Of a stretch of 64,000 nt of DNA, positions 54,182 to 64,000 are shown piece by piece. The notes beneath the pieces are model-generated. The model searched no databases. It was given only the letters and a program-made list of their open reading frames with translations, and was not told the DNA's origin. Numbering within the stretch: position 1 is the stretch's first letter; each line of letters begins with the position of its first letter. The DNA comes from Rhizobium sp. P32RR-XVIII (GTDB lineage Bacteria > Pseudomonadota > Alphaproteobacteria > Rhizobiales > Rhizobiaceae), in assembly GCF_012641395.1 (NCBI RefSeq), contig NZ_JABAIH010000002.1, forward strand, positions 248,001 through 312,000. The letters are read 5' to 3'. The translations under genes were made by a program, and so were the position numbers.

Positions 54182-54805
54182 ATGAACGATCAATCTCATT
54201 CGATTCAGTCGATCTGCGTTTACTGCGGCTCAAGACCCGGAGGAGACGCAGCGTACATGGCTGCCGGGCGTGCATTCGGCAAGGAAATCGCCGAATACGG
54301 CCTCCGCCTCATCTATGGCGGCGGCACCAAGGGCATCATGGGCGCTGTTGCGAGCGGCGTGCTTTCCAATGGGGGGCAGGTGACCGGCATCATCCCCGAA
54401 TTCCTGATCGACATGGAGGCGACTCGCCATTCCCTCGGCCAGCTCAACGAACTTATTGTAACGCCGGACATGCATACGCGCAAACACATGATGTTCGAAC
54501 GCTCCGATGCCTTCGTGGCGCTTCCGGGCGGGATCGGCACACTGGAAGAAATCGTCGAGATCATGACCTGGGCTCAGCTTGCCCGCCACGAGAAGCCGAT
54601 GGTGTTTGCCAACATCAAGGGCTTCTGGGATCCGATGATGGAGCTGATGCGGCACATGACGGAAGAAGGCTTCGTCCACACGGCTCACAGGGTTCAGCCG
54701 CTCGTCATCGACGATATTTCCGGAATCATCCCCGCTATCATGGCGCAGGCAGCCGAACTCGCTGCCGACCGTGAGGGGGAGGATGCCGTGATTTCGAAGA
54801 TGTAA
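54182..54805 (+). CDS. LOG family protein (cytokinin riboside monophosphate phosphoribohydrolase-like)
   Basis: A 207-residue Rossmann-fold protein of the LOG/TIGR00730 family. It shows YGGGTKGIMGAVA (~45) and the PGGIGTLEEIVEIMTW signature (~118). Proven members release free bases from nucleoside monophosphates, including cytokinin precursors. In a plant-associated bacterium that could bear on cytokinin production, though most bacterial members act in general metabolism. The ATG at 54182 is used; an upstream TTG is in the same frame. Confidence 0.92.
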   Translation: MNDQSHSIQSICVYCGSRPGGDAAYMAAGRAFGKEIAEYGLRLIYGGGTKGIMGAVASGVLSNGGQVTGIIPEFLIDMEATRHSLGQLNELIVTPDMHTRKHMMFERSDAFVALPGGIGTLEEIVEIMTWAQLARHEKPMVFANIKGFWDPMMELMRHMTEEGFVHTAHRVQPLVIDDISGIIPAIMAQAAELAADREGEDAVISKM

Positions 54806-54811
54806 GGACGG

Positions 54812-54918
54812 GCTAAAGCGCGTCGCGATCTTTCAGATTCGCTTAGCGCTTAATTCTTTGATTTCACGCACGTCTTTAGCCCGAAACCGGTCCCCGCTTT
54901 CGGGAGACATGCTTTAGC
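54812..54918. repeat. Rhizobial intergenic mosaic-type repeat with terminal inverted ends
   Basis: The 107-base convergent gap begins gctaaagcgc and ends gctttagc, an 8-bp terminal inverted repeat, and contains cgcgatctttcagattcgc and gaaaccggt-cccgctttcgg segments. These resemble the dispersed RIME-like repeats of Rhizobium, as I recall them. Its right end supplies the TAA stop of the convergent rarD gene (54914-54916). Confidence 0.7.
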
Positions 54919-55843
54919 GCCCGCGCGTCGCGTTCAGCATCGACCACGTATAAAGCACGAGGCCTGCCCAGATGAGCGGGAAGGCGATCATGCGTGCCGT
55001 GCCGAGCGGCTCGTGAAAGGCGAAGATGGCGATCAGGAAGATCATCGTCGGCGCGATATACTGCATGATGCCGATCGTCGACAGCCGGAGCAGCTTGGCG
55101 CCGTTTGCATAGATCATCAGCGGCACGGCGGTAATCAGGCCGCAGCCGAGCAGCAGCGCCGTATCGGCGAGGCCGGTGCGGTAGAGGTGACCCTCGCCGC
55201 TACCGAGCTCCATATAGAGGATGTAGAGGAGGGCGGGTAAGCTGAGGATCAGCACTTCGAGGAAGAAGCCCTGATTGGGGCCGAGCGGCAGCGTCTTGCG
55301 CAAGAGAGCATAGAAGCCCCAGGTGACGGCGAGCACCAACGCAACCCAGGGAATGCCGCCGCTGTCGATGGCAAGCACGATGACAGCGATGCCGGCAAGG
55401 CAGATCGCCGCGATCTGAAGCGGCTGCAGTCTCTCCTTGAGCAGGACGGCAGCGAGGAAAATGCTGAACAGCGGGTTGATGAAATAGCCGAGCGCGGCAT
55501 CGAGCGCATGGTCCGCCCCGATCGCCCAGACATAAGTGCCCCAGTTGACGGTGATGAGTGCCGCCGTCAGCGCCGCCATCGCCAGCATGCGCGGCGAGCG
55601 CAGCGCCATGGCAATGTCCTGCGTGCGCCCGAGGGCGAACAGCACGGCGCCTGCCAAAGGCACAGACCAGATAATGCGGTGCGCGATCACCTCCGCCGGC
55701 GAGATATGCGCCACGGCCTTCATGTAGAAGGGCAGGAATCCCCACAGAAAATAGGCCGTCAGTGCGAAGGCGAAGCCGCGTGCGCTATCCTCGTTCTTGA
55801 CGGCAGGTTGGCTCGCCTCGGCAGACATCGGGGGTGTTTCCAT
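54914..55843 (-). CDS. rarD: EamA-family transporter RarD
   Basis: A 309-residue inner-membrane protein with about ten spans in the drug/metabolite transporter fold. The start (METPPMSAEAS) is followed by GFAFALTAYFLWGFLPFYMK, in parts, and the family motifs NWGTYVWAI and GYFINPLFS. RarD was named for chloramphenicol sensitivity, but members probably export metabolites. Alternative starts exist at 55882 and 55825. The stop codon lies inside a dispersed repeat. Confidence 0.9.
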   Translation of the reverse strand: METPPMSAEASQPAVKNEDSARGFAFALTAYFLWGFLPFYMKAVAHISPAEVIAHRIIWSVPLAGAVLFALGRTQDIAMALRSPRMLAMAALTAALITVNWGTYVWAIGADHALDAALGYFINPLFSIFLAAVLLKERLQPLQIAAICLAGIAVIVLAIDSGGIPWVALVLAVTWGFYALLRKTLPLGPNQGFFLEVLILSLPALLYILYMELGSGEGHLYRTGLADTALLLGCGLITAVPLMIYANGAKLLRLSTIGIMQYIAPTMIFLIAIFAFHEPLGTARMIAFPLIWAGLVLYTWSMLNATRGR

Positions 55844-55936
55844 ATTTGTTCTGGTTATGGACCCGATTAACCCAAGCGGCATGAATAGGCCAATTCATTT
55901 CGGTGAATGAATGTGCGGCGGTTGAACCTCTCCGGT

Positions 55937-57553
55937 TCACTCCGCCGCGATCTTACCCGCCAGCTGCCGGTTCTTCATCAGCTTGTAGATGACGGAATCC
56001 ATCAGCGCCTGGAAGGAGGCATCGATGATGTTTTCCGACACGCCGACCGTCCACCAGCGCACGCCGCTCGAGTCGGTGGATTCGATGAGAACGCGCGTGA
56101 TCGCCTCCGTGCCGCCGTTGAGGATGCGGACCTTGAAGTCGGCAAGCACCAGATCGTCGATTTCATGCTGGTACTTGCCGAAATCCTTGCGCAGTGCCAG
56201 GTCGAGCGCGTTGACCGGGCCGTCGCCTTCGGCCACCGACATGATCGTGTGGCCCTCGATGACGATCTTCACGACGGCTTCCGAGACGATCTTCACCCGT
56301 CCGTGTGAATCGAAGCGGCGCTCGACCATCACCCGGAACCCTTCGACCGAGAAGAATTCCGGAATGGTGCCGAGCGTGCGGCGGGCGAGCAGTTCGAAGC
56401 TTGCGTCCGCCCCCTCATAGGCATAGCCCGAGGCTTCCCGTTCCTTGACGATGGAGATCAGCCGGTCCAGCTTCGGATCGTCCTTGGCGACCTCGATGCC
56501 GCGGCGTTTGAGCACGTTGATGAAATTCGCCTTGCCGCCCTGATCGGACACCATGACCTTGCGGAAATTGCCGACGCTTTCCGGCGGAATATGTTCGTAG
56601 GTGCGCGGATCCTTGAGCAGGGCGGAGGCATGGATGCCTGCCTTCGTCGCGAATGCCGAAGCGCCGACATAGGGCATCTGGTGATCCGGCGAACGGTTCA
56701 GAAGCTCGTCGAAAGCGTGGGACAGGCGCGTGAGATTCGTCAGCCGTTCCGCATCGATGGTGGTTTCGAAGCGCGTGCTGTAGGTGTCCTTGAGGGCGAG
56801 TGTCGGGATCAGCGTCACCAGATTGGCATTGCCGCAACGCTCGCCGATGCCGTTCAGCGTCCCCTGGATCTGACGGGCGCCCCCCTCGATGGCTGCCAGC
56901 GAATTGGCGACGGCCTGGCCCGTATCGTTATGCGCGTGGATGCCCAGACAGTCACCGGGAACGCCTGTCGAAATCACCGCTTCGACGATGGCCCGGATTT
57001 CGGGCGGCTGCGCCCCGCCATTGGTGTCGCAGAGCACGACCCAGCGGGCGCCGGCTGCATAGGCCGTCTTCGCGCAGGCGAGCGCATAGGCGGGGTTGGC
57101 CTTGTATCCATCGAAGAAGTGCTCGCAGTCGACCATTGCCTCCTTGCCCGCAGCGACGGCTGCCTTCACGCTTTCGGCGATGCATTCGAGGTTTTCCTCT
57201 TTGGTGCATCCGAGCGCGACTTCGACGTGGTAGTCCCAGCTCTTGGCGACGAAGCAGATCGCATCGCTCTTTGCCTGCAGCAGCGCCGCAAGCCCCGGAT
57301 CGTTGGAGGCTGAAACTCCGGGCCGCTTGGTCATGCCGAAAGCAACGAAACTTGCCTGGCCGGTGCGCTTCTCGCCGAAGAAGGCCGTATCCGTCGGGTT
57401 CGCCCCCGGATATCCGCCCTCGACATAGTCGAGGCCGAACTCGTCCAACATGGTCGCAATCGCAATCTTGTCCTCGACCGAAAAGTCGATGCCGGGCGTC
57501 TGCTGCCCGTCCCGGAGCGTCGTGTCGAAGAGGTAGATTTTTTCGCGTGTCAT
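55937..57553 (-). CDS. cimA: Citramalate synthase
   Basis: A 538-residue enzyme of the isopropylmalate/homocitrate synthase family that condenses pyruvate with acetyl-CoA to (R)-citramalate, giving a threonine-independent route to isoleucine. It shows FDTTLRDGQQTPGIDFS (~8-25), the metal-binding HAHNDTGQAVANS, GIGERCGNANL, and a C-terminal LeuA regulatory domain (~400-530) for feedback control. The length and TLRDGQQTPG variant match the TIGR00977 group. The start MTREKIYL is at 57553. Confidence 0.92.
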   Translation of the reverse strand: MTREKIYLFDTTLRDGQQTPGIDFSVEDKIAIATMLDEFGLDYVEGGYPGANPTDTAFFGEKRTGQASFVAFGMTKRPGVSASNDPGLAALLQAKSDAICFVAKSWDYHVEVALGCTKEENLECIAESVKAAVAAGKEAMVDCEHFFDGYKANPAYALACAKTAYAAGARWVVLCDTNGGAQPPEIRAIVEAVISTGVPGDCLGIHAHNDTGQAVANSLAAIEGGARQIQGTLNGIGERCGNANLVTLIPTLALKDTYSTRFETTIDAERLTNLTRLSHAFDELLNRSPDHQMPYVGASAFATKAGIHASALLKDPRTYEHIPPESVGNFRKVMVSDQGGKANFINVLKRRGIEVAKDDPKLDRLISIVKEREASGYAYEGADASFELLARRTLGTIPEFFSVEGFRVMVERRFDSHGRVKIVSEAVVKIVIEGHTIMSVAEGDGPVNALDLALRKDFGKYQHEIDDLVLADFKVRILNGGTEAITRVLIESTDSSGVRWWTVGVSENIIDASFQALMDSVIYKLMKNRQLAGKIAAE

Positions 57554-57586
57554 GATGTAGGTTTCCGTCGGCCTCGAAGGCACTTG

Positions 57587-59012
<1,426 letters not shown>

Positions 59013-59016
<4 letters not shown>

Positions 59017-59492
59017 GTCTGTGCTCCGGATGGCCAGTGGGTCGTGTCGTGATCGGGATGCTGGTAAGAGACGACCTCGTTGATGAATTCGGCCGCCTCG
59101 GCATCGTCCTCCGTCCGCATTCCGGGAAGCTCGTGCAGCCTGTCCGTAAACGGCAGCTTACCTTCGATGCCGTATTGGATCGTCGGCGGCAGAAGGGCCG
59201 GATCGTCGAAGGCGCCTGCGGCGATCGCCAGCCCATCGGGCGCCTCATAGGTCAGCGGCGTGCCGCAATCGGCGCAGAAGCCGCGCTCGACGAAATTGGA
59301 CGAGCGGAACTTTTTCCGTTCGCCGCGGGTCCAGACAAGATCGGCTCCGCGCACTGAAACCAGCGGCGCATAGTAGCTGCCGAACGCCTTCTGGCACATG
59401 CGGCAATGACAGATCGAGGAATGCGTGAGCTCGCCCTCCACCCGGAAGCGGACGGCACCGCACTGACAGCCGCCGGTGTAGATCTTGCTCAT
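59013..59492 (-). CDS. GFA family protein, tandem paralogue
   Basis: A 159-residue GFA-fold protein with CQCGAVRF, CHCRMCQKAFGS and CADCGTPLTYE. It resembles its neighbour at 58540 in length, motif order and the C-terminal YQHPDHDT segment, so the two arose by duplication and then diverged. The start overlaps the DUF559 gene stop by four bases. Confidence 0.9.
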
Positions 59493-59857
59493 GCCCGATC
59501 CTTTCCTATGACGCGCAGGATATGCAGGCAGACGTTGTCGATATCCTTGAGTACGTCGCCATTCCAGAAACGAAGAACTGTCCAGCCGTCCCGCTCCAGG
59601 CGCGCGCGGCGCACATCGTCATGGAGAGCGTTCGGCGCCAATGCATGCTGCGAACCGTCGATCTCGACAATCAGGCGATGTTCCGGACAGGCGAAATCGG
59701 CAATATAGCCGGCGACCGGCATCTGTCGCCGAAAGCTCAAACCCATCAGGCGGTGCGCGCGAAGTTCGTTCCAGAGACGAAGCTCGGCATCCGTCATCGC
59801 CTTGCGCATGCGCCGGGCGTTCGCGCGCCGTTGCGGCGGAACCGGTGCATGCGGCAT
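59489..59857 (-). CDS. DUF559 (Vsr-like endonuclease fold) protein
   Basis: A 122-residue protein of the restriction-endonuclease-like fold. It shows RRMRKAMTDAELRLWNELR, GLSFRRQMPVAGYIADFAC (in parts), the acidic IVEIDGSQHA, and VLRFWNGDVLKD; Asp/Glu in ADFAC and VEIDG can hold the metal. The start at 59857 follows caaggag. It leads the overlapping set DUF559-GFA-GFA-pip. The target is unknown; related to very-short-patch repair nucleases. Confidence 0.88.
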   Translation of the reverse strand: MPHAPVPPQRRANARRMRKAMTDAELRLWNELRAHRLMGLSFRRQMPVAGYIADFACPEHRLIVEIDGSQHALAPNALHDDVRRARLERDGWTVLRFWNGDVLKDIDNVCLHILRVIGKDRA

Positions 59858-59888
59858 ACCGTGCTCCTTGCTCTGAAGTAACGGGGCA

Positions 59889-60072
59889 CCCCCCTCTGCC
59901 CTGCCGGGCATCTCCCCCACAAGGGGGGAGATCGGATAGTAGCGAACTCCCGCCCTGAACAAAGGCCTCGGATGGCCGAAGCTGTTCGGAGTGCGATCGA
60001 TATTCCGGGAAGCCGGCACGTCTTGCCGATCTCCCCCCTTGTGGGGGAGATGCCCGGCAGGGCAGAGGGGGG
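59889..60072. repeat. 184-bp element bounded by perfect 45-bp inverted repeats
   Basis: The left arm (59889-59933) starts cccccctctgccctgccggg and the right arm (60028-60072) is its exact reverse complement over 45 bases, enclosing 94 bases. Each arm contains its own palindromic CT/GA stretch (atctcccc/ggggagat). It lies between the DUF559 start and the cysS stop. This has the form of rhizobial mobile palindromic repeats, not a protein-coding element. Confidence 0.9.
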
Positions 60073-60095
60073 TATGTGCCGCCGCCCATCCCATA

Positions 60096-61472
60096 TTACC
60101 GCTTCACCTCCCAGGTCGTCACCCGCTCGCCGGTCGCCGGGTCCTTGCCGTCTTTGAGCTGGATGCCCTCGGCGGCAAGCGTTTCGCGGATCTTATCGGC
60201 CTCGGCGAAATTCTTTGCCTTCAGCAGTTCTAGACGCGCGCGCACGCGGGCGTCGATTTCGGCGGCGACCGCCTCATCGACTTCCGTTTTCTTCGGCTGA
60301 ATGCCGAGAAGGGCGGCACTTGCAGCGAAAACGGCCGCATCGCCGGATTGCGCCAGCGCATGAAGGGCCTGAACGGCCGCAACCGTGTTCAGGTCGTCGG
60401 CGAGCGCGTTCAGCACAGCCGGATCCGGTGCCGCTGTGCCGGCGTCCACCACCGACCACTTCGACAGCAGGCGCTCGGCCTCTTCCAGCCGCTTGACCGA
60501 AAAGTCGATCGGCTCGCGGTAATGCGTCATCAGCATCGCAAGCCGCAGCACCTCGGCGGGCCATTGCCGGCCGCCGAACGTCTCGGTGTGCAGCAATTCA
60601 TAGATGGTGACGAAGTTGCCTTCGGACTTCGACATCTTGCGACCTTCGACCTGCAGGAAGCCGTTGTGCATCCAGACGTTCGCCATGACATCCGTGCCAT
60701 GCGCGCAACGCGACTGGGCAATCTCGTTTTCATGGTGCGGGAAGATCAGGTCCAGCCCGCCGCCGTGAATGTCGAAGACCTCGCCGAGATAGCGTTCGCT
60801 CATCGCCGAGCATTCGATATGCCAGCCCGGACGGCCGCGGCCCCAGGGGCTTTCCCAGCCGGGCTCGATTTCGGTCGAAAGTTTCCAGAGAACGAAATCA
60901 CCGGGGCTTTTCTTGTGCGCATCGACGGCGATGCGGGCGCCGGCCTGCTGCTCGTCGAGATTGCGCTTCGAAAGCGCGCCGTAATCCGCCATGGATCTGG
61001 TGTCGAACAGCACTTCGCCGCCCGCCTGATAGGCATGGCCTTTGGCGATCAGCTTCTCGATGATCTCGATCATCTGTGGGATGCTGTCGGTCGCGCGCGG
61101 CTGCACCGTCGGGTCGAGGCAGCCAAGCATCTTGGCGTCGTCGAGGAACTGTTTCTCCGTCTTTTCGGTGACGGCGCGGATCGCCTCGTTCAGCGGCAGG
61201 CCGGGATAATCGCGCAGCGCCCGCGCGTTGATTTTGTCATCGACGTCGGTGATGTTGCGCGCATAGGTGACGTGTTCGGCGCCATAGACGTGCCGAAGCA
61301 GCCTGAAGAGCACGTCGAAGACGATGATCGGGCGCGCATTGCCGATATGGGCGAAATCATAGACGGTCGGGCCGCAGACATACATGCGGACATTTTGCGG
61401 GTCGATCGGGACGAAATCCGTCTTCTCGCGCGTCAGCGTGTTGTACAGCTTGAGTTCCGGCTGGCCGGCCAT
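60096..61472 (-). CDS. cysS: Cysteinyl-tRNA synthetase
   Basis: A 458-residue class I tRNA synthetase. The HIGN motif lies in [11 protein letters not shown] (~40), the zinc-site residues include Cys in YVCGPTVYD and WHIECSAMS, and KMSKSEGNF (~270) is the second signature. The C-terminus is a normal helical domain. It starts [17 protein letters not shown]. The stop is 24 bases after the 45-bp inverted-repeat element. Confidence 0.96.
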   Translation of the reverse strand: MAGQPELKLYNTLTREKTDFVPIDPQNVRMYVCGPTVYDFAHIGNARPIIVFDVLFRLLRHVYGAEHVTYARNITDVDDKINARALRDYPGLPLNEAIRAVTEKTEKQFLDDAKMLGCLDPTVQPRATDSIPQMIEIIEKLIAKGHAYQAGGEVLFDTRSMADYGALSKRNLDEQQAGARIAVDAHKKSPGDFVLWKLSTEIEPGWESPWGRGRPGWHIECSAMSERYLGEVFDIHGGGLDLIFPHHENEIAQSRCAHGTDVMANVWMHNGFLQVEGRKMSKSEGNFVTIYELLHTETFGGRQWPAEVLRLAMLMTHYREPIDFSVKRLEEAERLLSKWSVVDAGTAAPDPAVLNALADDLNTVAAVQALHALAQSGDAAVFAASAALLGIQPKKTEVDEAVAAEIDARVRARLELLKAKNFAEADKIRETLAAEGIQLKDGKDPATGERVTTWEVKR

Positions 61473-61809
61473 GTCTATTCTCCCAAATGCAATGATCCGA
61501 AAAATACCGGCACCGGCGGGCCGGGGCGTTTCTCATCTTTGCGTATCTGGGAGACGAAAACGGCCAGGCCAGCGAGCGCGCTAGCGAATAATCTTCCGGC
61601 AGATGATGCAGATAACCGTTTTCATGGCGGGTTTTATGGCGCGGGAACGGTGTTTGGTCAAGGGGGTGAGGAGCGGTCCGGCGTCAGCCGGAGCAATCGA
61701 TCCAGTGAATCGATTGCAGCGACGAACGCCCGAAGCGCGAGCGCAGGGCCGGGGCGCGCCACCCGCGCAAACGTGCTAGAGAAGAGCTGAATTTCTGCAG
61801 GGATGCCAC
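61473..61809. other. 337-base intergenic region with one palindrome
   Basis: The gap between divergent cysS and the lysozyme-like gene holds no convincing ORF. At 61693-61717 it has the perfect inverted repeat gcaatcgat - ccagtga - atcgattgc, which may be an operator or part of a dispersed repeat. I see no clear promoter. Confidence 0.5.
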
Positions 61810-62562
61810 GTGAGGAAAACAGCGCGCCGCTCCATTATCGGCATCGTCATTCTTGCAGTCGCATCCGCGCTGTATCTGGCCTACGATCGCGCAATGTTTC
61901 GTTTCACTCCTCCATCGCTTGAAAATTATCCCATTCAGGGAATCGACATCAGTCATCATCAGGGCAGCATCGATTGGAAGAGGCTCGCTGCCCAGCCGAA
62001 TGTCCGCTTTGCCATCATGAAGGCGACTGAGGGCGGTGATCACCGGGACCGGCTCTTTGTGGAGAACTGGCAGGCCGCGAAAGACGCCGGCATCGTGCGC
62101 GGGGCGTATCATTTCTTCACCTTCTGCCGCCCCGGCCGGGAGCAGGCGCAGAATCTACTGGCGACGGTTCCCGTGGAGCTGGGCACGCTGCCGATCGCGA
62201 TCGATCTCGAATTCACCGGCAATTGCGGCAAGGTTCCGACGCTCGAAGAGCTGAGCGGCGAGATCAACGCATTCGTCACCGAGCTGAAGGGGAGCTACTC
62301 CGGCAAGCCGATCTTCTATCTCAACCAGGAATTCTTCGATCAGTACCTGAAGGGCAACGAAACGAGGTTCCCGGATCACTATCTGTGGCTGCGGAGCATA
62401 GCAAAGGCGCCCGATCGGAAGGATTGCGGCCAGTGGTCGATATGGCAATTTGCCGATAACGGGACGCTTGATGGCATTCAGGGGCCGGTCGACCTCAATG
62501 CGCTATGTCCATCGCAAACGCCATTCGCCGCTCTGTTTTCGTCCTTGGCGGCGAAGAAGTAG
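61810..62562 (+). CDS. Glycoside hydrolase family 25 (lysozyme-like) protein
   Basis: A 250-residue exported or anchored protein. An N-terminal hydrophobic segment (IIGIVILAVASALYLA) is a signal anchor, followed by the GH25 barrel with GIDISHHQGSIDW (catalytic Asp, ~45), IMKATEGGDH, AYHFFTFC and AIDLEFTGNCG (acidic pair, ~120). GH25 enzymes cleave the MurNAc-GlcNAc bond of peptidoglycan. The start is GTG at 61810; no ATG precedes the anchor. Confidence 0.92.
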   Translation: MRKTARRSIIGIVILAVASALYLAYDRAMFRFTPPSLENYPIQGIDISHHQGSIDWKRLAAQPNVRFAIMKATEGGDHRDRLFVENWQAAKDAGIVRGAYHFFTFCRPGREQAQNLLATVPVELGTLPIAIDLEFTGNCGKVPTLEELSGEINAFVTELKGSYSGKPIFYLNQEFFDQYLKGNETRFPDHYLWLRSIAKAPDRKDCGQWSIWQFADNGTLDGIQGPVDLNALCPSQTPFAALFSSLAAKK

Positions 62563-62571
62563 CCGCCCCTC

Positions 62572-63312
62572 TTACTCCGGCAGCCGGTAGTCCACGAGCT
62601 TCTTCTCACGCACGACGAACAGCTTGCCCGTCTCGGTCACATCCGGGCCGACGAGCGGCAGGATCGCCTTGGCGACTTCGGAAGGATGCGGCAGCGTTTC
62701 CGGATCTTCGCCGGGCACTGCCTGGGCGCGCATGGCGGTGCGCGTCGCGCCCGGGTCGACGCTGGTGACGCGGAGCGGCGTGCGCTGTGTTTCGCCGGCC
62801 CAGGTCCGGGCCAGCGCCTCGACAGCCGCCTTGGACGCGGAGTAGACGCCCCAGAACGGCCTGCACTTATGGGCCGCGCCCGAGGACATGATGACGGCGC
62901 GGCCAGCGTCGGAACGCGCCAGCAAAGGATCGACGGAGCGGATCAACCGCCATGTCGCCGTCACGTTGATGTTCATCACCTTCTCGAAGACCTTCGCCTC
63001 GATATGGCCGATCGGCGAAATCACCCCGAGCACGCCGGCATTGGCGACCAGGATATCGAGCTTGCCCCAGCGCTCGAAGATCGAGCCGCCGAGCGCGTCG
63101 ATGGCGTTCATGTCGGCGAGATCGAAGGGAACCAGCGTCGCCGTGCCGCCCACGGCCTTGATCGCGTCGTCGAGGTCCTCAAGGCCGCCGACCGTGCGGG
63201 CGCAGGCGATGACGTGTGCACCTGCCTTTGCAAGTTCCAGCGCCGTGAAATAACCGATGCCGCGCGATGCACCGGTGACGAGTGCGATCCTGCCCTTCAA
63301 ATCGATGTTCAT
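62572..63312 (-). CDS. SDR family oxidoreductase
   Basis: A 246-residue classical short-chain dehydrogenase with TGASRGIGY (~12), ANAGVLG (~85), catalytic Ser in MSSGAAHK and YSASKAAVE. The start MNIDLKGR follows caggacgg; the frame is open much further upstream through the repeat region. It is convergent with the GH25 gene and lies 269 bases after purF on the same strand. The substrate is unknown. Confidence 0.9.
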   Translation of the reverse strand: MNIDLKGRIALVTGASRGIGYFTALELAKAGAHVIACARTVGGLEDLDDAIKAVGGTATLVPFDLADMNAIDALGGSIFERWGKLDILVANAGVLGVISPIGHIEAKVFEKVMNINVTATWRLIRSVDPLLARSDAGRAVIMSSGAAHKCRPFWGVYSASKAAVEALARTWAGETQRTPLRVTSVDPGATRTAMRAQAVPGEDPETLPHPSEVAKAILPLVGPDVTETGKLFVVREKKLVDYRLPE

Positions 63313-63421
63313 ATTGCCGTCCTGATGCAGCACCACGGCCGCTATTGTTCGTCGAAATCTTTCATGGAGAAGAAGCTCCCAACGGCTTGTCTCGCCGTGC
63401 GCGCCAGCCTCACCTCCCTCA

Positions 63422-63527
63422 TCCCTGTGCTTGTCACAGGGATCCAGTGCGCGCAAGTCCTTGCGCGCTAAGAGAGTCTTTCACGGCGCAGACGCGCCGT
63501 GACTGGATTCCTGTGACAAGCACAGGA
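63422..63527. repeat. Cruciform-like rhizobial repeat
   Basis: Near-perfect outer arms, tccctgtgcttgtcacaggg-atccagt and actggat-tcctgtgacaagcacagga, flank two perfect inner hairpins: gcgcgcaag-tc-cttgcgcgc (63449-63468) and tcacggcgc-agac-gcgccgtga (63481-63502). It sits between the SDR and purF genes. The fourfold stem structure suggests a dispersed palindromic repeat; no ORF. Confidence 0.85.
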
Positions 63528-63581
63528 ATGACGGGGAGAATGCAGCCTTCGCCCCGAGCCGGCGGGCTGCCTTAACTGGCC

Positions 63582-64000
63582 TCAGCCGCCGCTGGCGAGA
63601 ACGGAAAGCTTGCGCACATTGCTGGTGCTTTCCTTGTCGAGCAGGCGGGTCGGATAATCGCCCGTGAAGTAATGATCGGTGAACTGCGGATTGTCGTTGT
63701 TGCGGGTTTCGCCGCCAACGGCGCGGTAGAGGCCGTCGATCGACAGGAACTCAAGAGAATCCGCGCCGATATAATCGCACATTGCCTTCAGGCTGCTGTA
63801 CTGGTTGGCGAGCAGCTTGTCGGCGTCCGGCGTGTCGATGCCGTAAAAATCCGGGAAATAGATCATCGGGCTCGCCACGCGGATATGCACTTCCTTGGCA
63901 CCCGCGTCGCGGATCATCTGGACGATCTTCAGCGAAGTGGTGCCGCGTACGATCGAGTCGTCGACGAGAACGACGCGCTTGCCCTCGATCATCGCCCGGT
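63582..64000 (-). CDS. purF: Amidophosphoribosyltransferase, 3' part
   Basis: About 139 C-terminal codons are in view; the frame is open at the right window edge, so the gene begins outside. The PRPP-binding loop VVLVDDSIVRGTTS, near the visible start, and YFPDFYGIDTP, LSIDGLYRAVGG follow. It makes 5-phosphoribosylamine, the first committed step of purine synthesis. The stop lies 54 bases left of the repeat's end of region. Confidence 0.96.
   Translation of the reverse strand, partial: RAMIEGKRVVLVDDSIVRGTTSLKIVQMIRDAGAKEVHIRVASPMIYFPDFYGIDTPDADKLLANQYSSLKAMCDYIGADSLEFLSIDGLYRAVGGETRNNDNPQFTDHYFTGDYPTRLLDKESTSNVRKLSVLASGG

Noticed and set aside
59858-60094. N-terminal extension of the DUF559 frame through the 45-bp repeats
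   Set aside because: The extension translates repeat DNA (PAGHLPHKGG-type residues), and the ATG at 59857 has a good ribosome site and fits family length.

Overview
The window reads as chromosomal DNA of a fast-growing rhizobium (Rhizobium/Agrobacterium group, Alphaproteobacteria). The support is GC-rich coding sequence, a RopA-type porin with its N-terminal cysteine pair, the linked core genes lepB-rnc-era-recO and rpoZ-rsh, the psd-pssA pair, and intergenic repeats of the kind dispersed through rhizobial genomes. I saw no rRNA, tRNA, CRISPR array, prophage or intact insertion sequence.

Layout. Positions 1-14831 are an accessory catabolic region on the + strand. Two permease genes of a ribose-type (CUT2) importer, the first cut by the window edge, lead into three classical SDR dehydrogenases, two zinc-type medium-chain dehydrogenases, a Gfo/Idh/MocA dehydrogenase, a PRISE-like enone reductase, an intradiol ring-cleavage dioxygenase of hydroxyquinol type and a maleylacetate reductase. 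A second CUT2 importer (binding protein, ATPase, permease) and a second YciI-like protein follow. The two YciI-like genes and the redox enzymes suggest that an imported polyol-like or alicyclic compound is oxidised stepwise and enters the hydroxyquinol - maleylacetate - 3-oxoadipate route. No aromatic hydroxylase is visible. This is the best candidate here for an undescribed pathway.

Positions 15131-20749 (- strand) hold a five-gene dipeptide/oligopeptide-type ABC importer headed by a carboxymuconolactone-decarboxylase-like gene. An 854-base stretch without a convincing gene precedes the porin ropA. From 22.8 kb on the content is mostly core: lytic transglycosylase, dapA, smpB, a NYN-domain protein, rpoZ, the (p)ppGpp synthetase/hydrolase rsh, a DUF2062 protein, acpS, lepB, rnc, era, a Crp/Fnr regulator, a lone receiver protein and recO (to 37.5 kb).

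Positions 37.5-48 kb carry smaller house-keeping and hypothetical genes: MOSC protein, two HD proteins, an EF-hand miniprotein, sodC, a MscS channel, a dual-specificity-type phosphatase, ygfZ, TIGR02301, a Nudix hydrolase, a ynfA-type protein that appears to start at CTG, an HMCES/YedK-type protein and a LysE exporter. Positions 48-64 kb carry pssA-psd, an Atm1-type ABC exporter, a large LysM protein with duplicated modules, a LOG-family protein, rarD, cimA, pip, a tandem pair of GFA proteins, a DUF559 protein, cysS, a GH25 lysozyme-like protein, an SDR and the 3' part of purF. Four structured intergenic repeats lie in this last part. One is a perfect 45-bp inverted pair next to cysS, and one is a cruciform-like element next to purF.
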